This document shows positions 1 to 8,207 of a stretch of DNA of 20,725 nucleotides, one piece after another (the first letter of the stretch is position 1; the number at the start of each line of letters is the position of its first letter). Where the stretch lies: positions 1 to 20,725 of the forward strand of contig PBLV01000055.1 in assembly GCA_002721895.1 (NCBI GenBank). Direction: 5' to 3'. The notes beneath the pieces were generated by a model, which worked only from the letters and a program-made list of their open reading frames with translations, ran no database searches and was not told the DNA's origin. The stretch is from Verrucomicrobiales bacterium. GTDB lineage: Bacteria > Verrucomicrobiota > Verrucomicrobiae > Limisphaerales > UBA1100. The position numbers were made by a program, and so were the translations under genes.

Positions 1-2
1 GA

Positions 3-176
3 AACCATTTCGCGCTGATGATCGACGATATGGACGCGTGGGAAGCCCATCTGCAAAAGCTGGGCGTCGAATACTACGAGCGGCGCACACGGCCGGACGG
101 GGCGTTACAGATTTACGTCACCGATCCCGACGGGCACTGCATCGAGCTGTGCACGGCACCGGTGGCTGCTTCCTGA
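3..176 (+). CDS. VOC/glyoxalase-like protein, C-terminal end (5' truncated by the window)
   Basis: The open frame enters from the left edge and ends at TGA 174-176, giving about 57 residues. It reads as the last beta-alpha-beta-beta-beta module of the vicinal oxygen chelate fold. NHFALMIDD supplies a typical metal-ligand His, a helix with WEAHLQKLGV follows, and the closing DPDGHCIEL has the usual Glu ligand. Family members include glyoxalases, fosfomycin-resistance enzymes and ring-cleaving dioxygenases. The visible part does not separate them, so the substrate is unknown. The stop codon directly abuts the stop codon of the convergent SMP-30-like gene, with no spacer. Family assignment is fairly sure; function is not. 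Confidence 0.75.
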   Translation, partial: NHFALMIDDMDAWEAHLQKLGVEYYERRTRPDGALQIYVTDPDGHCIELCTAPVAAS

Positions 177-1139
177 TTATTTGTTCTCCTGCCAGCGTTT
201 CCACGCGAGACCAGGGCGCTCAGTACGGAACTTTATCAGCCGACCGTGTTCCATCTCGGTGACGTAGGCGGTGCGGCCGTCGGGGCCGCCGAAGCAGATG
301 TTGCTGGGGTGCTTGCCGAGGGTGTCGATTTCGCGCAGCACCTCGCCGGCGGGGGAGAGAATGACGACGGTGCCCTTGCCGTGGCGGGTGATGTACAGGT
401 TGCCGTCCACGTCGCAGCGCATGCCATCGAAGCCAAAGTCGGGGAACTTCTTCAGCAGCTTCTTGTTGGCCAACGAGCCATCGGGCTGGATGTCAAACAC
501 CCACACGTTGCGCTGCACACTCTCGTTGACGTAAAGTTTCTTGCCATCGGGACTGACCTCCACGCCGTTGGTGGTGCCCATGTCGGCAGCCACGCGCGTC
601 ACCTTGCCGTCCTTGTCGATGCGCCAGAGTTGGCCGGTTTTGGCGCCCCAGTTGGGATCGCTGGCGTAAAGGGTGCCGTCGGGCGCGATGGCCAGGTCGT
701 TGGGCTGGTTCATCATCGGCTCGTGCGCGAAGACCTCGATCTTTTTCGTGGTGGGGTCGATGCGCAGCACGTTGTGCTCCACGTAATCGGCGATGTACAT
801 GCGGCCCTGGCGATCGAAGCGGATGCCGTTGCCGGTGGACTTGCCGGGCAGCGTGACGAACAGCTCCGCCTTGCCCTCCGGCGTGGTGCGGCCGATGGTC
901 TGCTGCTTTTCAAAGTTGACACAGTAGATGTTGCCCATCCGGTCGCAAGCGGGCCCCTCGATGCCGCCAGTGAAGGTGTTGGTGGCGGTCAGCGGCACGG
1001 CTTTAAACACCGGCTCGGGCGCAGGCTCGGGCGCAGGCTCAGGCTTGGGCGCAGGCTCGGAGGGCCCGCAGAACGGGCATTGGCAGGCGGTGGTCAGGCC
1101 CAGCAACAGGCCGACGATGAGGGTCGCAAGTGTTTTCAT
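177..1139 (-). CDS. SMP-30/gluconolactonase-like lipoprotein
   Basis: The 320-residue protein starts with a lipoprotein signal peptide ending in the lipobox LTTAC (lipidated Cys about residue 19). A Pro/Glu/Ala-rich linker to about residue 43, with repeated PEPAPEP, would tether it to the membrane. The rest is a six-bladed beta-propeller of the SMP-30/gluconolaconase/LRE type. Its blades carry EGPACDRMGN, GNGIRFDRQGRMYIAD, NQPNDLAIAPDGTLYASD and NGVEVSPDGKKLYVNES. Relatives hydrolyse sugar lactones with a bound divalent metal. The Glu in EGP and the Asn in PND match metal ligands, but the usual Asp near the end of the fourth motif is replaced (VNES). Its ATG overlaps the stop of the upstream thuA-like gene in an ATGA, which suggests translational coupling. 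Lactonase activity is inferred from the family. Confidence 0.85.
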   Translation of the reverse strand: MKTLATLIVGLLLGLTTACQCPFCGPSEPAPKPEPAPEPAPEPVFKAVPLTATNTFTGGIEGPACDRMGNIYCVNFEKQQTIGRTTPEGKAELFVTLPGKSTGNGIRFDRQGRMYIADYVEHNVLRIDPTTKKIEVFAHEPMMNQPNDLAIAPDGTLYASDPNWGAKTGQLWRIDKDGKVTRVAADMGTTNGVEVSPDGKKLYVNESVQRNVWVFDIQPDGSLANKKLLKKFPDFGFDGMRCDVDGNLYITRHGKGTVVILSPAGEVLREIDTLGKHPSNICFGGPDGRTAYVTEMEHGRLIKFRTERPGLAWKRWQENK

Positions 1140-2056
1140 TTTGATTCTTCCTTGGTTTCTCCCTTGGGCAATTCAGCCGCCAACCAGCGGACGGCGTTCT
1201 CGATGACGAGCAGCGGATATTTCTCCTTGTACACGGGGTACGTCTCGTGCCCGGGCCGGAAGTAAAACACCTTGCCCTTGCCGAGGCTCCACACCGCGCC
1301 GCTGCGAAACCACTCACCTTGGCTGAAGGTTTCCTTGAACACCACCTGGTCGGGCGCGGGCACGTGGAAGGGTTCGTCGTACATTTCCGTTTTGGCGATG
1401 GTCCACGTCTTGGGCAGCCCCTTGGCGATGGGGTGGTTGGGCAGCAGTGTTTCCATCTGGCTGGGCTTGCCGTCGCCGCGGTAGCCGGGGAAGCAGCAGT
1501 TGGGCAGGTCCACGCGCACCTTGGTCACCACGCCGCGCCGGCGCAGGGCGTAGTAAAACGGCGTGGTCTGCGACTTGTAATCAGGCGGGATGCGGCCCTC
1601 GGGCGGAATGAAGTTGAACACGATCTTGCCCGAGTCGCGCGTGCGCGGGAATCGCTTGGCGGCGTCCATGCGCGTGCGCTCATTCATCGCCTCCATGAAC
1701 GGTGTGGCCCAGTGCGCGGAATGCAACGGCAGGAACGAGAGCTGGCCGGCCTTGATGCGGTCGATGATGGGCTTGCAGTCGGCCGGGGTGATCTGCGCCT
1801 GCCGCACGTGCCCCCACCAGATGAGCACGTCGCAGTTGTCCAGTATATCAGCACCAATGCCCTTTTGCGGATCGTCCTGCTTCACCGAGCGCACCGCCAG
1901 CCCCGGCCGCGTCCGCAAGTGGTCGGCGATCGCGTTGCCCAGGAAATTCGGATACGCCTGCTTCTGCCGGGGCTGTTGTTCATCCCACACCACTACGCGA
2001 ACATCCGCCGCACAAATCATAAAGACGGAACACAAAAGAAGAGCGAAACTTTTCAT
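1136..2056 (-). CDS. ThuA-like (trehalose utilisation family) exported protein
   Basis: This 306-residue protein has an N-terminal signal peptide (MKSFALLLCSVFMICAADV). The rest has the class I glutamine amidotransferase-like fold of the ThuA family. Visible family features are VVVWDEQQPRQKQAYPNFLG at the start, the LIWWGHVRQAQITP strand-loop near the middle, and FLPLHSAHWATPF. The late segment RSGAVWSLGKGKVFYFRPGHETYPVY is also typical. ThuA homologues are linked to disaccharide use, and some act with sugar-modifying enzymes. Biochemical roles of the exported Verrucomicrobia/Planctomycete versions are unclear. It lies 42 bp after the universal stress gene and overlaps the SMP-30-like gene by four bases, so the two probably act together on a sugar or sugar lactone outside the cytoplasm. 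Confidence 0.85.
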   Translation of the reverse strand: MKSFALLLCSVFMICAADVRVVVWDEQQPRQKQAYPNFLGNAIADHLRTRPGLAVRSVKQDDPQKGIGADILDNCDVLIWWGHVRQAQITPADCKPIIDRIKAGQLSFLPLHSAHWATPFMEAMNERTRMDAAKRFPRTRDSGKIVFNFIPPEGRIPPDYKSQTTPFYYALRRRGVVTKVRVDLPNCCFPGYRGDGKPSQMETLLPNHPIAKGLPKTWTIAKTEMYDEPFHVPAPDQVVFKETFSQGEWFRSGAVWSLGKGKVFYFRPGHETYPVYKEKYPLLVIENAVRWLAAELPKGETKEESK

Positions 2057-2098
2057 CGTGCCGAGTGTCGCTGGAGCGGAAAAATAGGCAACGCCAGA

Positions 2099-2974
2099 TC
2101 AACTGTTGGCAATCAACAATGGCTTGTCGCCACGCTCGATCAACGACTTGCACAGGCTGCCAGTGAAAAATTCCTGCACCGCTGATTTTGAGTGGGCACC
2201 CAGCACAATCAGGTCAAAGGGTTCGGCGTATTCTCCCGTCAGAGAATCACGGATATCACCCGCCCGAGAATCCGTCTTGATGCCTTCAAAACCGTGCGCC
2301 TTCAAAAACGCCTGCGCCTTGGCCAGAATACACTTACTTGCCTCCGCATCCTCATTGCAACTCAGGAGCGTCACCCGCGCGCTTGTCCCACGATAGAGCC
2401 CCGCAAACTGTCGCAGACCTCGCATCGCATGCTGGCTGCCATCAAAGGCGATCAACACATCAAAATCACCCTCAGCAGGCGACCAGCCCAATGGCACGGC
2501 AAATACCGGCGCCAACGACTGGTCCATGACCAACTCCAGCGAATCCCCTGGCTCGTCGTCATCCGTGCCATATACCTTGTCTTCCCCCGCGCCGCTGCCG
2601 TATGCGAAAAAGGTCCGCATGCCCAAAATCACGCAATCGAAATAATTCGCCTCCTCCAGAATCGCGTTTGCCGGCGTGCCCTGCATCTCGAACTCGTCGT
2701 GCCGCACTCCGGAGTCATCACACCGTTTCTTGAATGCCTCCAGCAGACGCTCCATCAATTGATGGTATTCCTCTTCCTTCGTGGCGATGCTCGTCTTGGC
2801 AAAGCGCATTGCGCCGAGTGGCACCGCGCCCACTGAACGCTCGATGCCCGGCACATCCAAGACCACCAAGCCCTCAAGGCTGGCGGCGTGGTGGTTCCCC
2901 AGCCAGCAGGCAAACCCCGTGGCGGCGTCTGTGTAGGTGGATTTGTCGAGGCAAACGAGAATGCGATTGATCAT
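2099..2974 (-). CDS. Tandem universal stress protein (UspA family)
   Basis: The protein has two UspA-type domains in 291 residues: about 1-155 (opening INRILVCLDKSTYTDAATG) and about 168-291 (opening DVLIAFDGSQHAMRGLRQFA). Each starts with the usual hydrophobic strand ending in Asp. The second ends with LIVLGAHSKSAVQEFFTGS, near the phosphate-binding Gly-rich motif but lacking the second glycine, so ATP binding is uncertain. I chose the ATG at 2974 because the fold begins right there. The 15 residues an upstream start would add do not look like Usp sequence. It is cytoplasmic, since no signal peptide is seen. Usp proteins usually respond to starvation or oxidative stress. It sits between the sulfatase and the ThuA-like gene in the same direction. 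Confidence 0.88.
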   Translation of the reverse strand: MINRILVCLDKSTYTDAATGFACWLGNHHAASLEGLVVLDVPGIERSVGAVPLGAMRFAKTSIATKEEEYHQLMERLLEAFKKRCDDSGVRHDEFEMQGTPANAILEEANYFDCVILGMRTFFAYGSGAGEDKVYGTDDDEPGDSLELVMDQSLAPVFAVPLGWSPAEGDFDVLIAFDGSQHAMRGLRQFAGLYRGTSARVTLLSCNEDAEASKCILAKAQAFLKAHGFEGIKTDSRAGDIRDSLTGEYAEPFDLIVLGAHSKSAVQEFFTGSLCKSLIERGDKPLLIANS

Positions 2975-3039
2975 GGCAAGATTGGTTGGGGCCGCGCCCG
3001 ATGCTGGGGATAAAAGCATGTTTTACACCCGCTCTCAAC

Positions 3040-4467
3040 TCAATTCTTCCGCTCCAGATAAACCGGGTCACCTCGCGCTGAAAACCAGTCGCGCATGGAT
3101 TGGTTCAGACGGGTTACCCGCGCCTTGTACTCCCGCTCTCCCGACAAATCACGCAGTTCATCCGGATCCGCCCTGATATCAAACAACTGGGTGACCCCAG
3201 CCTCGGGATACCAAATCAGCTTCCAATCTCCTTCCCAAGCCATCCGTTGGACATGACGAAAGTAACCGAAAGCCATGGGATACACCGACCGCACCTTTCC
3301 CTGAATGACTGGTGCGAAGCTCTTCGCCTGCACTGTGGCAGGGATGGGAATGGCCGCCATTTCGCACGTGGTGGGGAACATATCCCGCAAATAAATGAAA
3401 GCATCCGTCTTGCGGCCTTTCGGCACACCGGGGCCCCGGATAATAAATGGCACACGAATTGTGTGAGCATACATGTTCTGCTTGCCCATCAAGCCATGGC
3501 TGCCCACCGCCAAGCCGTGGTCGCTGGTGAAGACGACGACCGTGTTTGCCAGCCGTCCATCCGCGCGCAGTTGCGCCAGCAACCGCCCGACCTGCTTGTC
3601 GATGTGATCGACCACCGCGTAATACACCGCCAACTCGTCGAGCACGTCCGCCTTCGTGCGCGGCCAAGGCAACAGCCGTTCGTCGCGCCCTTCAAAATTG
3701 CCGTGGTCAAACGGATGGCGCGGCAGGAAGTTCACCGGCAGCTTCATCTTCGAGCCGGTGTATTTCTCCGCATAGCCGGGCGGAAAGATCAGTGGATCGT
3801 GCGGCCCGGTGAAGTTCACGTGCAGGAAGAACGGCTTATCCGTCTTGCGCTTTAAAAACCGCAACGCGCCGTCGGCGATGTACTTGTCCGTCAACGCCGT
3901 CAGCCCCACGCCTTTCTCCAGTTCCACGCTGCCGCTGTCAGCCTTAAACGTCCAGTTGCGGTAGCCGGTAATCGGCCGGCCCTTGCGGCCGCCCACCACC
4001 TGCCCGCGCTTCCAATTACCGCCACCGCTGGTGAACAACCCGCCCGTCTCCTCGTACCCGCGCGTCTTCGGCTTGCCGTCGTTCATCCACTTGCCACTGT
4101 ACCACGTGTGATAGCCCGCCTCGCGCATTGCCTCCGCCCAGAACTTCAACCCCGGCGCCATCCGCTCCCGCCCCACCCCCAGCACGCCATTGCGAAATCC
4201 GCTGCAGCCCGTGAGGATCTCGGCCCGGCTGGGCACACATAAGGGGTTGGAACAAATCGCGTTGCTAAAAACCAGCCCCTCTTTCACCAGCCGGTCAAGG
4301 TGCGGCGTTTGAATCCGAGGATTACCGAGTGCCCCAATCGTATCCGGGCGTTGATCATCCGTAATGATGATCAGGAAATTCGGCTGTGCCGCACATAAGG
4401 GGAACACCACGCCCACCAGTGCCAGCAAAAGAAGTCTCACGGCAACAGCATGCAGTCGGCGCGGCAC
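3040..4467 (-). CDS. Type I sulfatase, exported
   Basis: The protein is an arylsulfatase-like member of the alkaline phosphatase superfamily and removes sulfate esters, most likely from polysaccharides. After a signal peptide (VRLLLLALVGVVFPLCAA) the core opens with PNFLIIITDDQRPDTIG, whose paired Asp bind calcium. The catalytic motif is CVPSR at about residue 77, with Cys as the formylglycine precursor, so an anaerobic or aerobic maturase is needed. HDPLIFPPGY and FTSDHGLAVGSHGLMGK follow as active-site segments. The frame is open up to 4635, but that stretch overlaps the DUF2061 gene and does not look like protein. I chose GTG 4467, 7 bp after the DUF2061 stop; GTG 4440, directly before the signal peptide, is an equal alternative. 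Substrate specificity cannot be read from the sequence. Confidence 0.88.
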   Translation of the reverse strand: MPRRLHAVAVRLLLLALVGVVFPLCAAQPNFLIIITDDQRPDTIGALGNPRIQTPHLDRLVKEGLVFSNAICSNPLCVPSRAEILTGCSGFRNGVLGVGRERMAPGLKFWAEAMREAGYHTWYSGKWMNDGKPKTRGYEETGGLFTSGGGNWKRGQVVGGRKGRPITGYRNWTFKADSGSVELEKGVGLTALTDKYIADGALRFLKRKTDKPFFLHVNFTGPHDPLIFPPGYAEKYTGSKMKLPVNFLPRHPFDHGNFEGRDERLLPWPRTKADVLDELAVYYAVVDHIDKQVGRLLAQLRADGRLANTVVVFTSDHGLAVGSHGLMGKQNMYAHTIRVPFIIRGPGVPKGRKTDAFIYLRDMFPTTCEMAAIPIPATVQAKSFAPVIQGKVRSVYPMAFGYFRHVQRMAWEGDWKLIWYPEAGVTQLFDIRADPDELRDLSGEREYKARVTRLNQSMRDWFSARGDPVYLERKN

Positions 4468-4474
4468 GAATGCA

Positions 4475-4741
4475 TCACTTATTTTCCGCCGGCAACATTC
4501 GGCGAACCGTACCCAGCGGCACCATGGCCCACGCACGCTCATGGAAGTAGTAAACCAGGATTTTCGCCATAACCTCCCACGCCCCGATTTCCAGCGCGAT
4601 GCTAATATCCCCCGAGACCAACCATGCGATGGCAATGGTCGTTAGCGTCGCCAGCACGCGCCAACTGGCCGCCTTTAACACACTGCGCAGCCGTGATTCC
4701 TTCAGGATGGCCGGGACCTCGCTCGCTTGCTCGTCGTCCAT
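4475..4741 (-). CDS. DUF2061 small membrane protein
   Basis: This protein of 88 residues matches the DUF2061 family. It has a cytoplasmic-looking charged start, then LKAASWRVLATLTTIAIAWL as one membrane segment. A short polar turn (SGDIS) and a second hydrophobic stretch follow, ending in the family signature KILVYYFHERAW. Function in the family is unknown; members are often found near sulfur-assimilation or sulfatase genes. It starts 9 bp after the pgl stop and ends just before the sulfatase start, so it is very likely co-transcribed with both. Confidence 0.85.
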   Translation of the reverse strand: MDDEQASEVPAILKESRLRSVLKAASWRVLATLTTIAIAWLVSGDISIALEIGAWEVMAKILVYYFHERAWAMVPLGTVRRMLPAENK

Positions 4742-4750
4742 GCACCGAGG

Positions 4751-5458
4751 CTACGGCAAATCGAAGTCCGTGAAAATCCTTGTGTGTGTCCTGAGCTGCA
4801 AGACCCGCGCCAGCGGAGTTGACTCTTCACCTGAAAGGGATACGCGCAAGGCCTCCTGTTTGCCCGCTCCCGCCGCCAACACCCAAACTTCACGCGCCAA
4901 CGCCAACGCAGGGTATCCCAGTGTTACTCGTCGTGGCGGCGGCTTAGGCCCGATCACCGCCCGATAAACTGCCGTACTCGCAACCGCCTCTTCGTCCTCC
5001 GGGAACAACGACGCCACATGGCCGTCCTCTCCCATCCCCAGGAATATCAGATCCAACACCGGCTGCCCGTCCGGGCTTAACTCTGCCACGCGGCAAATCT
5101 CGGCCTCTGCCTGGGCAACCGCAAACGCATCATCTCGTTCCCCAAGAATACGGTGGATCTGCATCTCGGGCAGACTCAGCGGAGAGAACAGATTGTCCGC
5201 CGCCAATTTAAAGTTGCTTTCCTCGTCATCTGGCGGAACACACCTTTCATCACCCCAAAAAAAGTGCACGTTGCCCACACTTTGGGGCCTCAGGCTTACG
5301 AATTCATCGTAAAGCACCTTGGGAATTCGCCCTCCGGACAAAGCAATCGTAAACGGCCTTGAACCATCGTGTTTCTCGATGGCCGCCAGCCACCGGCCGG
5401 CGGCTTCGCGAGCTAGGGCCTTGGCATCTTCAAAAACCTCCAGGGTGTACTTGCTCAT
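4751..5458 (-). CDS. pgl: 6-phosphogluconolactonase
   Basis: The enzyme hydrolyses 6-phosphoglucono-1,5-lactone to 6-phosphogluconate, the second step of the oxidative pentose phosphate pathway, in the cytoplasm. The 235-residue length is normal for the DevB-type enzyme. Diagnostic motifs are IALSGGRIPKVLYDEF (about 38-53), the phosphate-binding region, and VHFFWGDERCVPPDDEESNF (about 64-83). The segment LGMGEDGHVASLFP is the catalytic His-containing motif. I chose the ATG at 5458, which overlaps the zwf stop codon in an ATGA. The longer frame adds eight residues that precede the conserved start. Coupling to zwf makes the assignment firm. Confidence 0.95.
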   Translation of the reverse strand: MSKYTLEVFEDAKALAREAAGRWLAAIEKHDGSRPFTIALSGGRIPKVLYDEFVSLRPQSVGNVHFFWGDERCVPPDDEESNFKLAADNLFSPLSLPEMQIHRILGERDDAFAVAQAEAEICRVAELSPDGQPVLDLIFLGMGEDGHVASLFPEDEEAVASTAVYRAVIGPKPPPRRVTLGYPALALAREVWVLAAGAGKQEALRVSLSGEESTPLARVLQLRTHTRIFTDFDLP

Positions 5459-7011
5459 GATGCCGGTTGCGGGTCGTGCCACTTATGTCCCGACTGGGCG
5501 AGAAGATCCTCGGCTGCCATTGGACCCCATGTGCCCGCCGCGTAAAATTCACGGTTTGACAATGGCGTATCGCTCCAGCCCGCCCGGATGCCATCCACTA
5601 TCTCCCATGCCGTCTCCACTTCGTCGCGTCGGATAAACAACGTTGCATCGCCGGCCACCGCCTCCAGCAGCAACCGCTCATAGGCCTCCGGCGTGTAAGC
5701 GCCAAACTCCGCGTCATATCCAAAATGCATCCGCACCGGACGAATCTCCATGCTGTTGCCCGGCACCTTGCCGTTGAAGCGCAGGAAGATTCCCTCGTCC
5801 GGCTGCAAGCGCAACGTGAGTGCGTTCGGCTGCAGGTCTGCCTGACGTGCGAACAGCACATTCGGCACTGGTCGAAACTGCACTCGCACCTCACTCGCAC
5901 GCAGCGGCAAGTTTTTGCCGGTACGCAGATAAAACGGCACCCCGCTCCACCGCCAATTGTCGATGAACAACTTGGCCGCCACATAGGTCTCCACGTTGGA
6001 CTCGGAATCCACCCGCTCAACCTGTCGGTATCCTTGCCGCGATTCCCCATTCACCGTCCCCGCAAAATACTGACCGCGCACCACCTGCCTCGCCACGTCC
6101 TCGGACGTCAGCTCGCGAATCGACTGCAGTACTTTCACTTTCTCATTGCGAATTGCCTCCGCCTCCAGCGAAACCGGCGGCTCCATCGCCACCAGTGACA
6201 AAATCTGCAGTAAATGATTCTGCACCATATCCCGCAAGGTGCCCGCCTCCTCAAAGTAACCGCCCCGACTCCCCACGCCGATGTCCTCGCTAACCGTGAT
6301 CTGAACATGCTCAATCGTCTCTCGATGCCAAAGCTGTTCAAACAAGGCATTCGAAAACCGGAACATCATGATGTTCTGCACGGTCTCTTTGCCGAGATAA
6401 TGGTCAATCCGGAAAATCTGCCGCTCCCGCGCATGCCGGATCAGGTGCGCATTCAATTCCCGCGCCGACGCCAGGTCGGTCCCAAAAGGCTTCTCCACCA
6501 CCACCCGTTGCCACCCCGGCGCGCCTTCCTCCTGCCTCCTCAAAAGTCCCGCCTCATGTAAACGATCCACCGCCGATTCAAACAAGCTCGGTGAAATGGC
6601 TAGATAAAAAACAAGATTCTCCCGCAAAGCCGAATCCTCAAAACCATCCAGCCGTTGCGCCAGCCCCGTATACGCCGCCGAATCCGTCAGGTCTCCCCGG
6701 TGATAAGACAAATTCACGGCAAACTCATCCCACCGCGCCGCATCTCCGCCCTCCAGCCGGCCATGCTCCTCCACGCCAGCCCGCATTTCCGTCCGCCAAC
6801 TTTCATCACTCTTTTCCCGACGCGCAAAGCCCACTACCCGAAATCGCTCCGGCAATTGCCTTTGGCAAAACAAACGAAACAAGGCCGGGATCAATTTTCG
6901 CGCCGTCAAGTCACCGCTGGCGCCAAAGATCACAATCGTGCAAGGCTCCACCCCCTTGCGCCCCGCATCCAACCGCGCCACCGGGCTCTCCGCTAAATGC
7001 TGTGTACTCAC
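5455..7011 (-). CDS. zwf: Glucose-6-phosphate 1-dehydrogenase
   Basis: The enzyme oxidises glucose-6-phosphate to 6-phosphoglucono-lactone with NADP, entering the oxidative pentose phosphate (or Entner-Doudoroff) pathway. The 518-residue protein has the coenzyme-binding GASGDLTARK at 30-39 and the substrate-binding RIDHYLGKE starting at residue 201. The C-terminal domain carries NWRWSGVPFYLRTGKNLP, also strongly conserved. The annotated start is GTG at 7011; a second GTG 20 codons downstream (6951) lies closer to the dinucleotide fold and cannot be ruled out. No good ribosome-binding sequence precedes either. It heads a minus-strand run of seven genes and is divergent from the zinc dehydrogenase gene across 101 bp. 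Confidence 0.96.
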   Translation of the reverse strand: MSTQHLAESPVARLDAGRKGVEPCTIVIFGASGDLTARKLIPALFRLFCQRQLPERFRVVGFARREKSDESWRTEMRAGVEEHGRLEGGDAARWDEFAVNLSYHRGDLTDSAAYTGLAQRLDGFEDSALRENLVFYLAISPSLFESAVDRLHEAGLLRRQEEGAPGWQRVVVEKPFGTDLASARELNAHLIRHARERQIFRIDHYLGKETVQNIMMFRFSNALFEQLWHRETIEHVQITVSEDIGVGSRGGYFEEAGTLRDMVQNHLLQILSLVAMEPPVSLEAEAIRNEKVKVLQSIRELTSEDVARQVVRGQYFAGTVNGESRQGYRQVERVDSESNVETYVAAKLFIDNWRWSGVPFYLRTGKNLPLRASEVRVQFRPVPNVLFARQADLQPNALTLRLQPDEGIFLRFNGKVPGNSMEIRPVRMHFGYDAEFGAYTPEAYERLLLEAVAGDATLFIRRDEVETAWEIVDGIRAGWSDTPLSNREFYAAGTWGPMAAEDLLAQSGHKWHDPQPAS

Positions 7012-7112
7012 GCCCGCGCACCGTGGCCAAATGCGGCGGCCAATTCAACCCCCAATCACCCGGCCACGATCCCCCTTGCCCCGAATGCGCCCCGCCCCTA
7101 TTCTCCGCGCCC

Positions 7113-8150
7113 ATGAAAGCCCTGTTACTCGAGGAATACAAAAAACTGGTCGTGACAGACATGCCGGAACCCGAGGTGGGCAAGCGTGATGTCTTGGTAC
7201 AAATCAAAGCCTGCGGGATTTGCGGAAGCGATATTCACGGGTTTGACGGCTCAAGCGGCCGACGCGTTCCGCCGCTCATCATGGGACACGAGGCCAGCGG
7301 CGTGGTGGCGCGCGCCGGCAGCGCAGTGACGTCGGTGAGCGAAGGTGACCGCGTGACATTCGACTCGATGGTGTCCTGCGGCAGCTGCAAATTTTGCCGG
7401 CGCGGCGAGATGAATCTGTGCGAGGATCGACGCGTGTTGGGCGTGTCGTGTGGCGATTATCGACAGCACGGCTGCTTCGCCGAATACGCCGTCGTGCCTG
7501 AGCACATTATTTATCCGATGCCAGACAACCTCGCCTTCGAACACGCGGCGATGATCGAGCCGGTGTCCGTGGCGGTGCACGCGGTGGATCGCACGCCCAT
7601 CACATTGGGCGACAGCGCGGTGGTCGTCGGCGCGGGCATGATCGGCTTGCTCGTCGTGCAGGCACTCAAGGCGGCGGGCTGCGGGAAAATCATCGCCGTG
7701 GATTTGGCTGATGAAAAACTGGCGCTCGCCAAGCAACTCGGCGCCGAGTTGGGCATCAACCCAAACAACGCTAATGTCGTCGCCGCCATTCGCGAAGCCA
7801 CCGGCGGTCACGGCGCGGATGTGGCGATGGAAGTCGTCGGTGCCACGCCCACCGTGCAAACCGCCATCGAGGCCACGCGCAAAGGCGGCCATGTGACGCT
7901 CGTCGGCAACCTCGCGCCGACGGTCGAGTTCCCGCTGCAATCGGTTGTCACCCGCGAACTCACTGTCCACGGCACATGCGGTTCCAACGGCGAATACCCC
8001 GAGTGCATGGATCTCATCGCCCGCGGCATCATTCAGGTAGAGCCCCTCATCAGCGCCAAACCCAGCCTCGACGAAGGCGCTGAATGGTTCGACCGCCTAT
8101 ACGCGGCTGAGGCTGGATTGATGAAGGTAATTCTTCAGCCGGGCGGCTGA
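7113..8150 (+). CDS. Zinc-dependent medium-chain alcohol/polyol dehydrogenase
   Basis: The protein has 345 residues and all the marks of the MDR superfamily. Catalytic zinc ligands are Cys37 in CGICGSDIHG, His59-Glu60 in GHEASG, and likely Glu149 in EPVSVA. The structural zinc is held by Cys89, 92, 95 and 103 (CGSCKFCRRGEMNLC). The coenzyme fold begins with VVVGAGMIGLLVVQAL near 170, and the following Asp in AVDLAD suggests NAD over NADP. It most resembles threonine, sorbitol or galactitol-phosphate dehydrogenases, but the substrate cannot be fixed. The frame stays open far upstream, antisense to zwf, but the homology starts exactly at ATG 7113. It is divergent from zwf, so the two may share a regulatory region. 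Confidence 0.92.
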   Translation: MKALLLEEYKKLVVTDMPEPEVGKRDVLVQIKACGICGSDIHGFDGSSGRRVPPLIMGHEASGVVARAGSAVTSVSEGDRVTFDSMVSCGSCKFCRRGEMNLCEDRRVLGVSCGDYRQHGCFAEYAVVPEHIIYPMPDNLAFEHAAMIEPVSVAVHAVDRTPITLGDSAVVVGAGMIGLLVVQALKAAGCGKIIAVDLADEKLALAKQLGAELGINPNNANVVAAIREATGGHGADVAMEVVGATPTVQTAIEATRKGGHVTLVGNLAPTVEFPLQSVVTRELTVHGTCGSNGEYPECMDLIARGIIQVEPLISAKPSLDEGAEWFDRLYAAEAGLMKVILQPGG

Positions 8151-8207
8151 ATTGGCCATTGATTTTTGGCCGTTGAACAATTCCCGTTTCCAGTTAGCCT
8201 CCATCTC

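Noticed and set aside
246..2185. Two long plus-strand open frames (246-1265 and 1247-2185)
   Set aside because: They are antisense to the SMP-30 and ThuA genes, rich in His/Ala/Val/Gly, with no recognisable domain; high GC keeps the opposite strand open.
4468..4635. N-terminal extension of the sulfatase frame up to 4635
   Set aside because: It overlaps the DUF2061 gene in another frame, is Arg/Trp-rich and precedes the signal peptide.
6591..7112. N-terminal extension of the dehydrogenase frame
   Set aside because: Pro-rich translation antisense to zwf; family homology begins exactly at ATG 7113.
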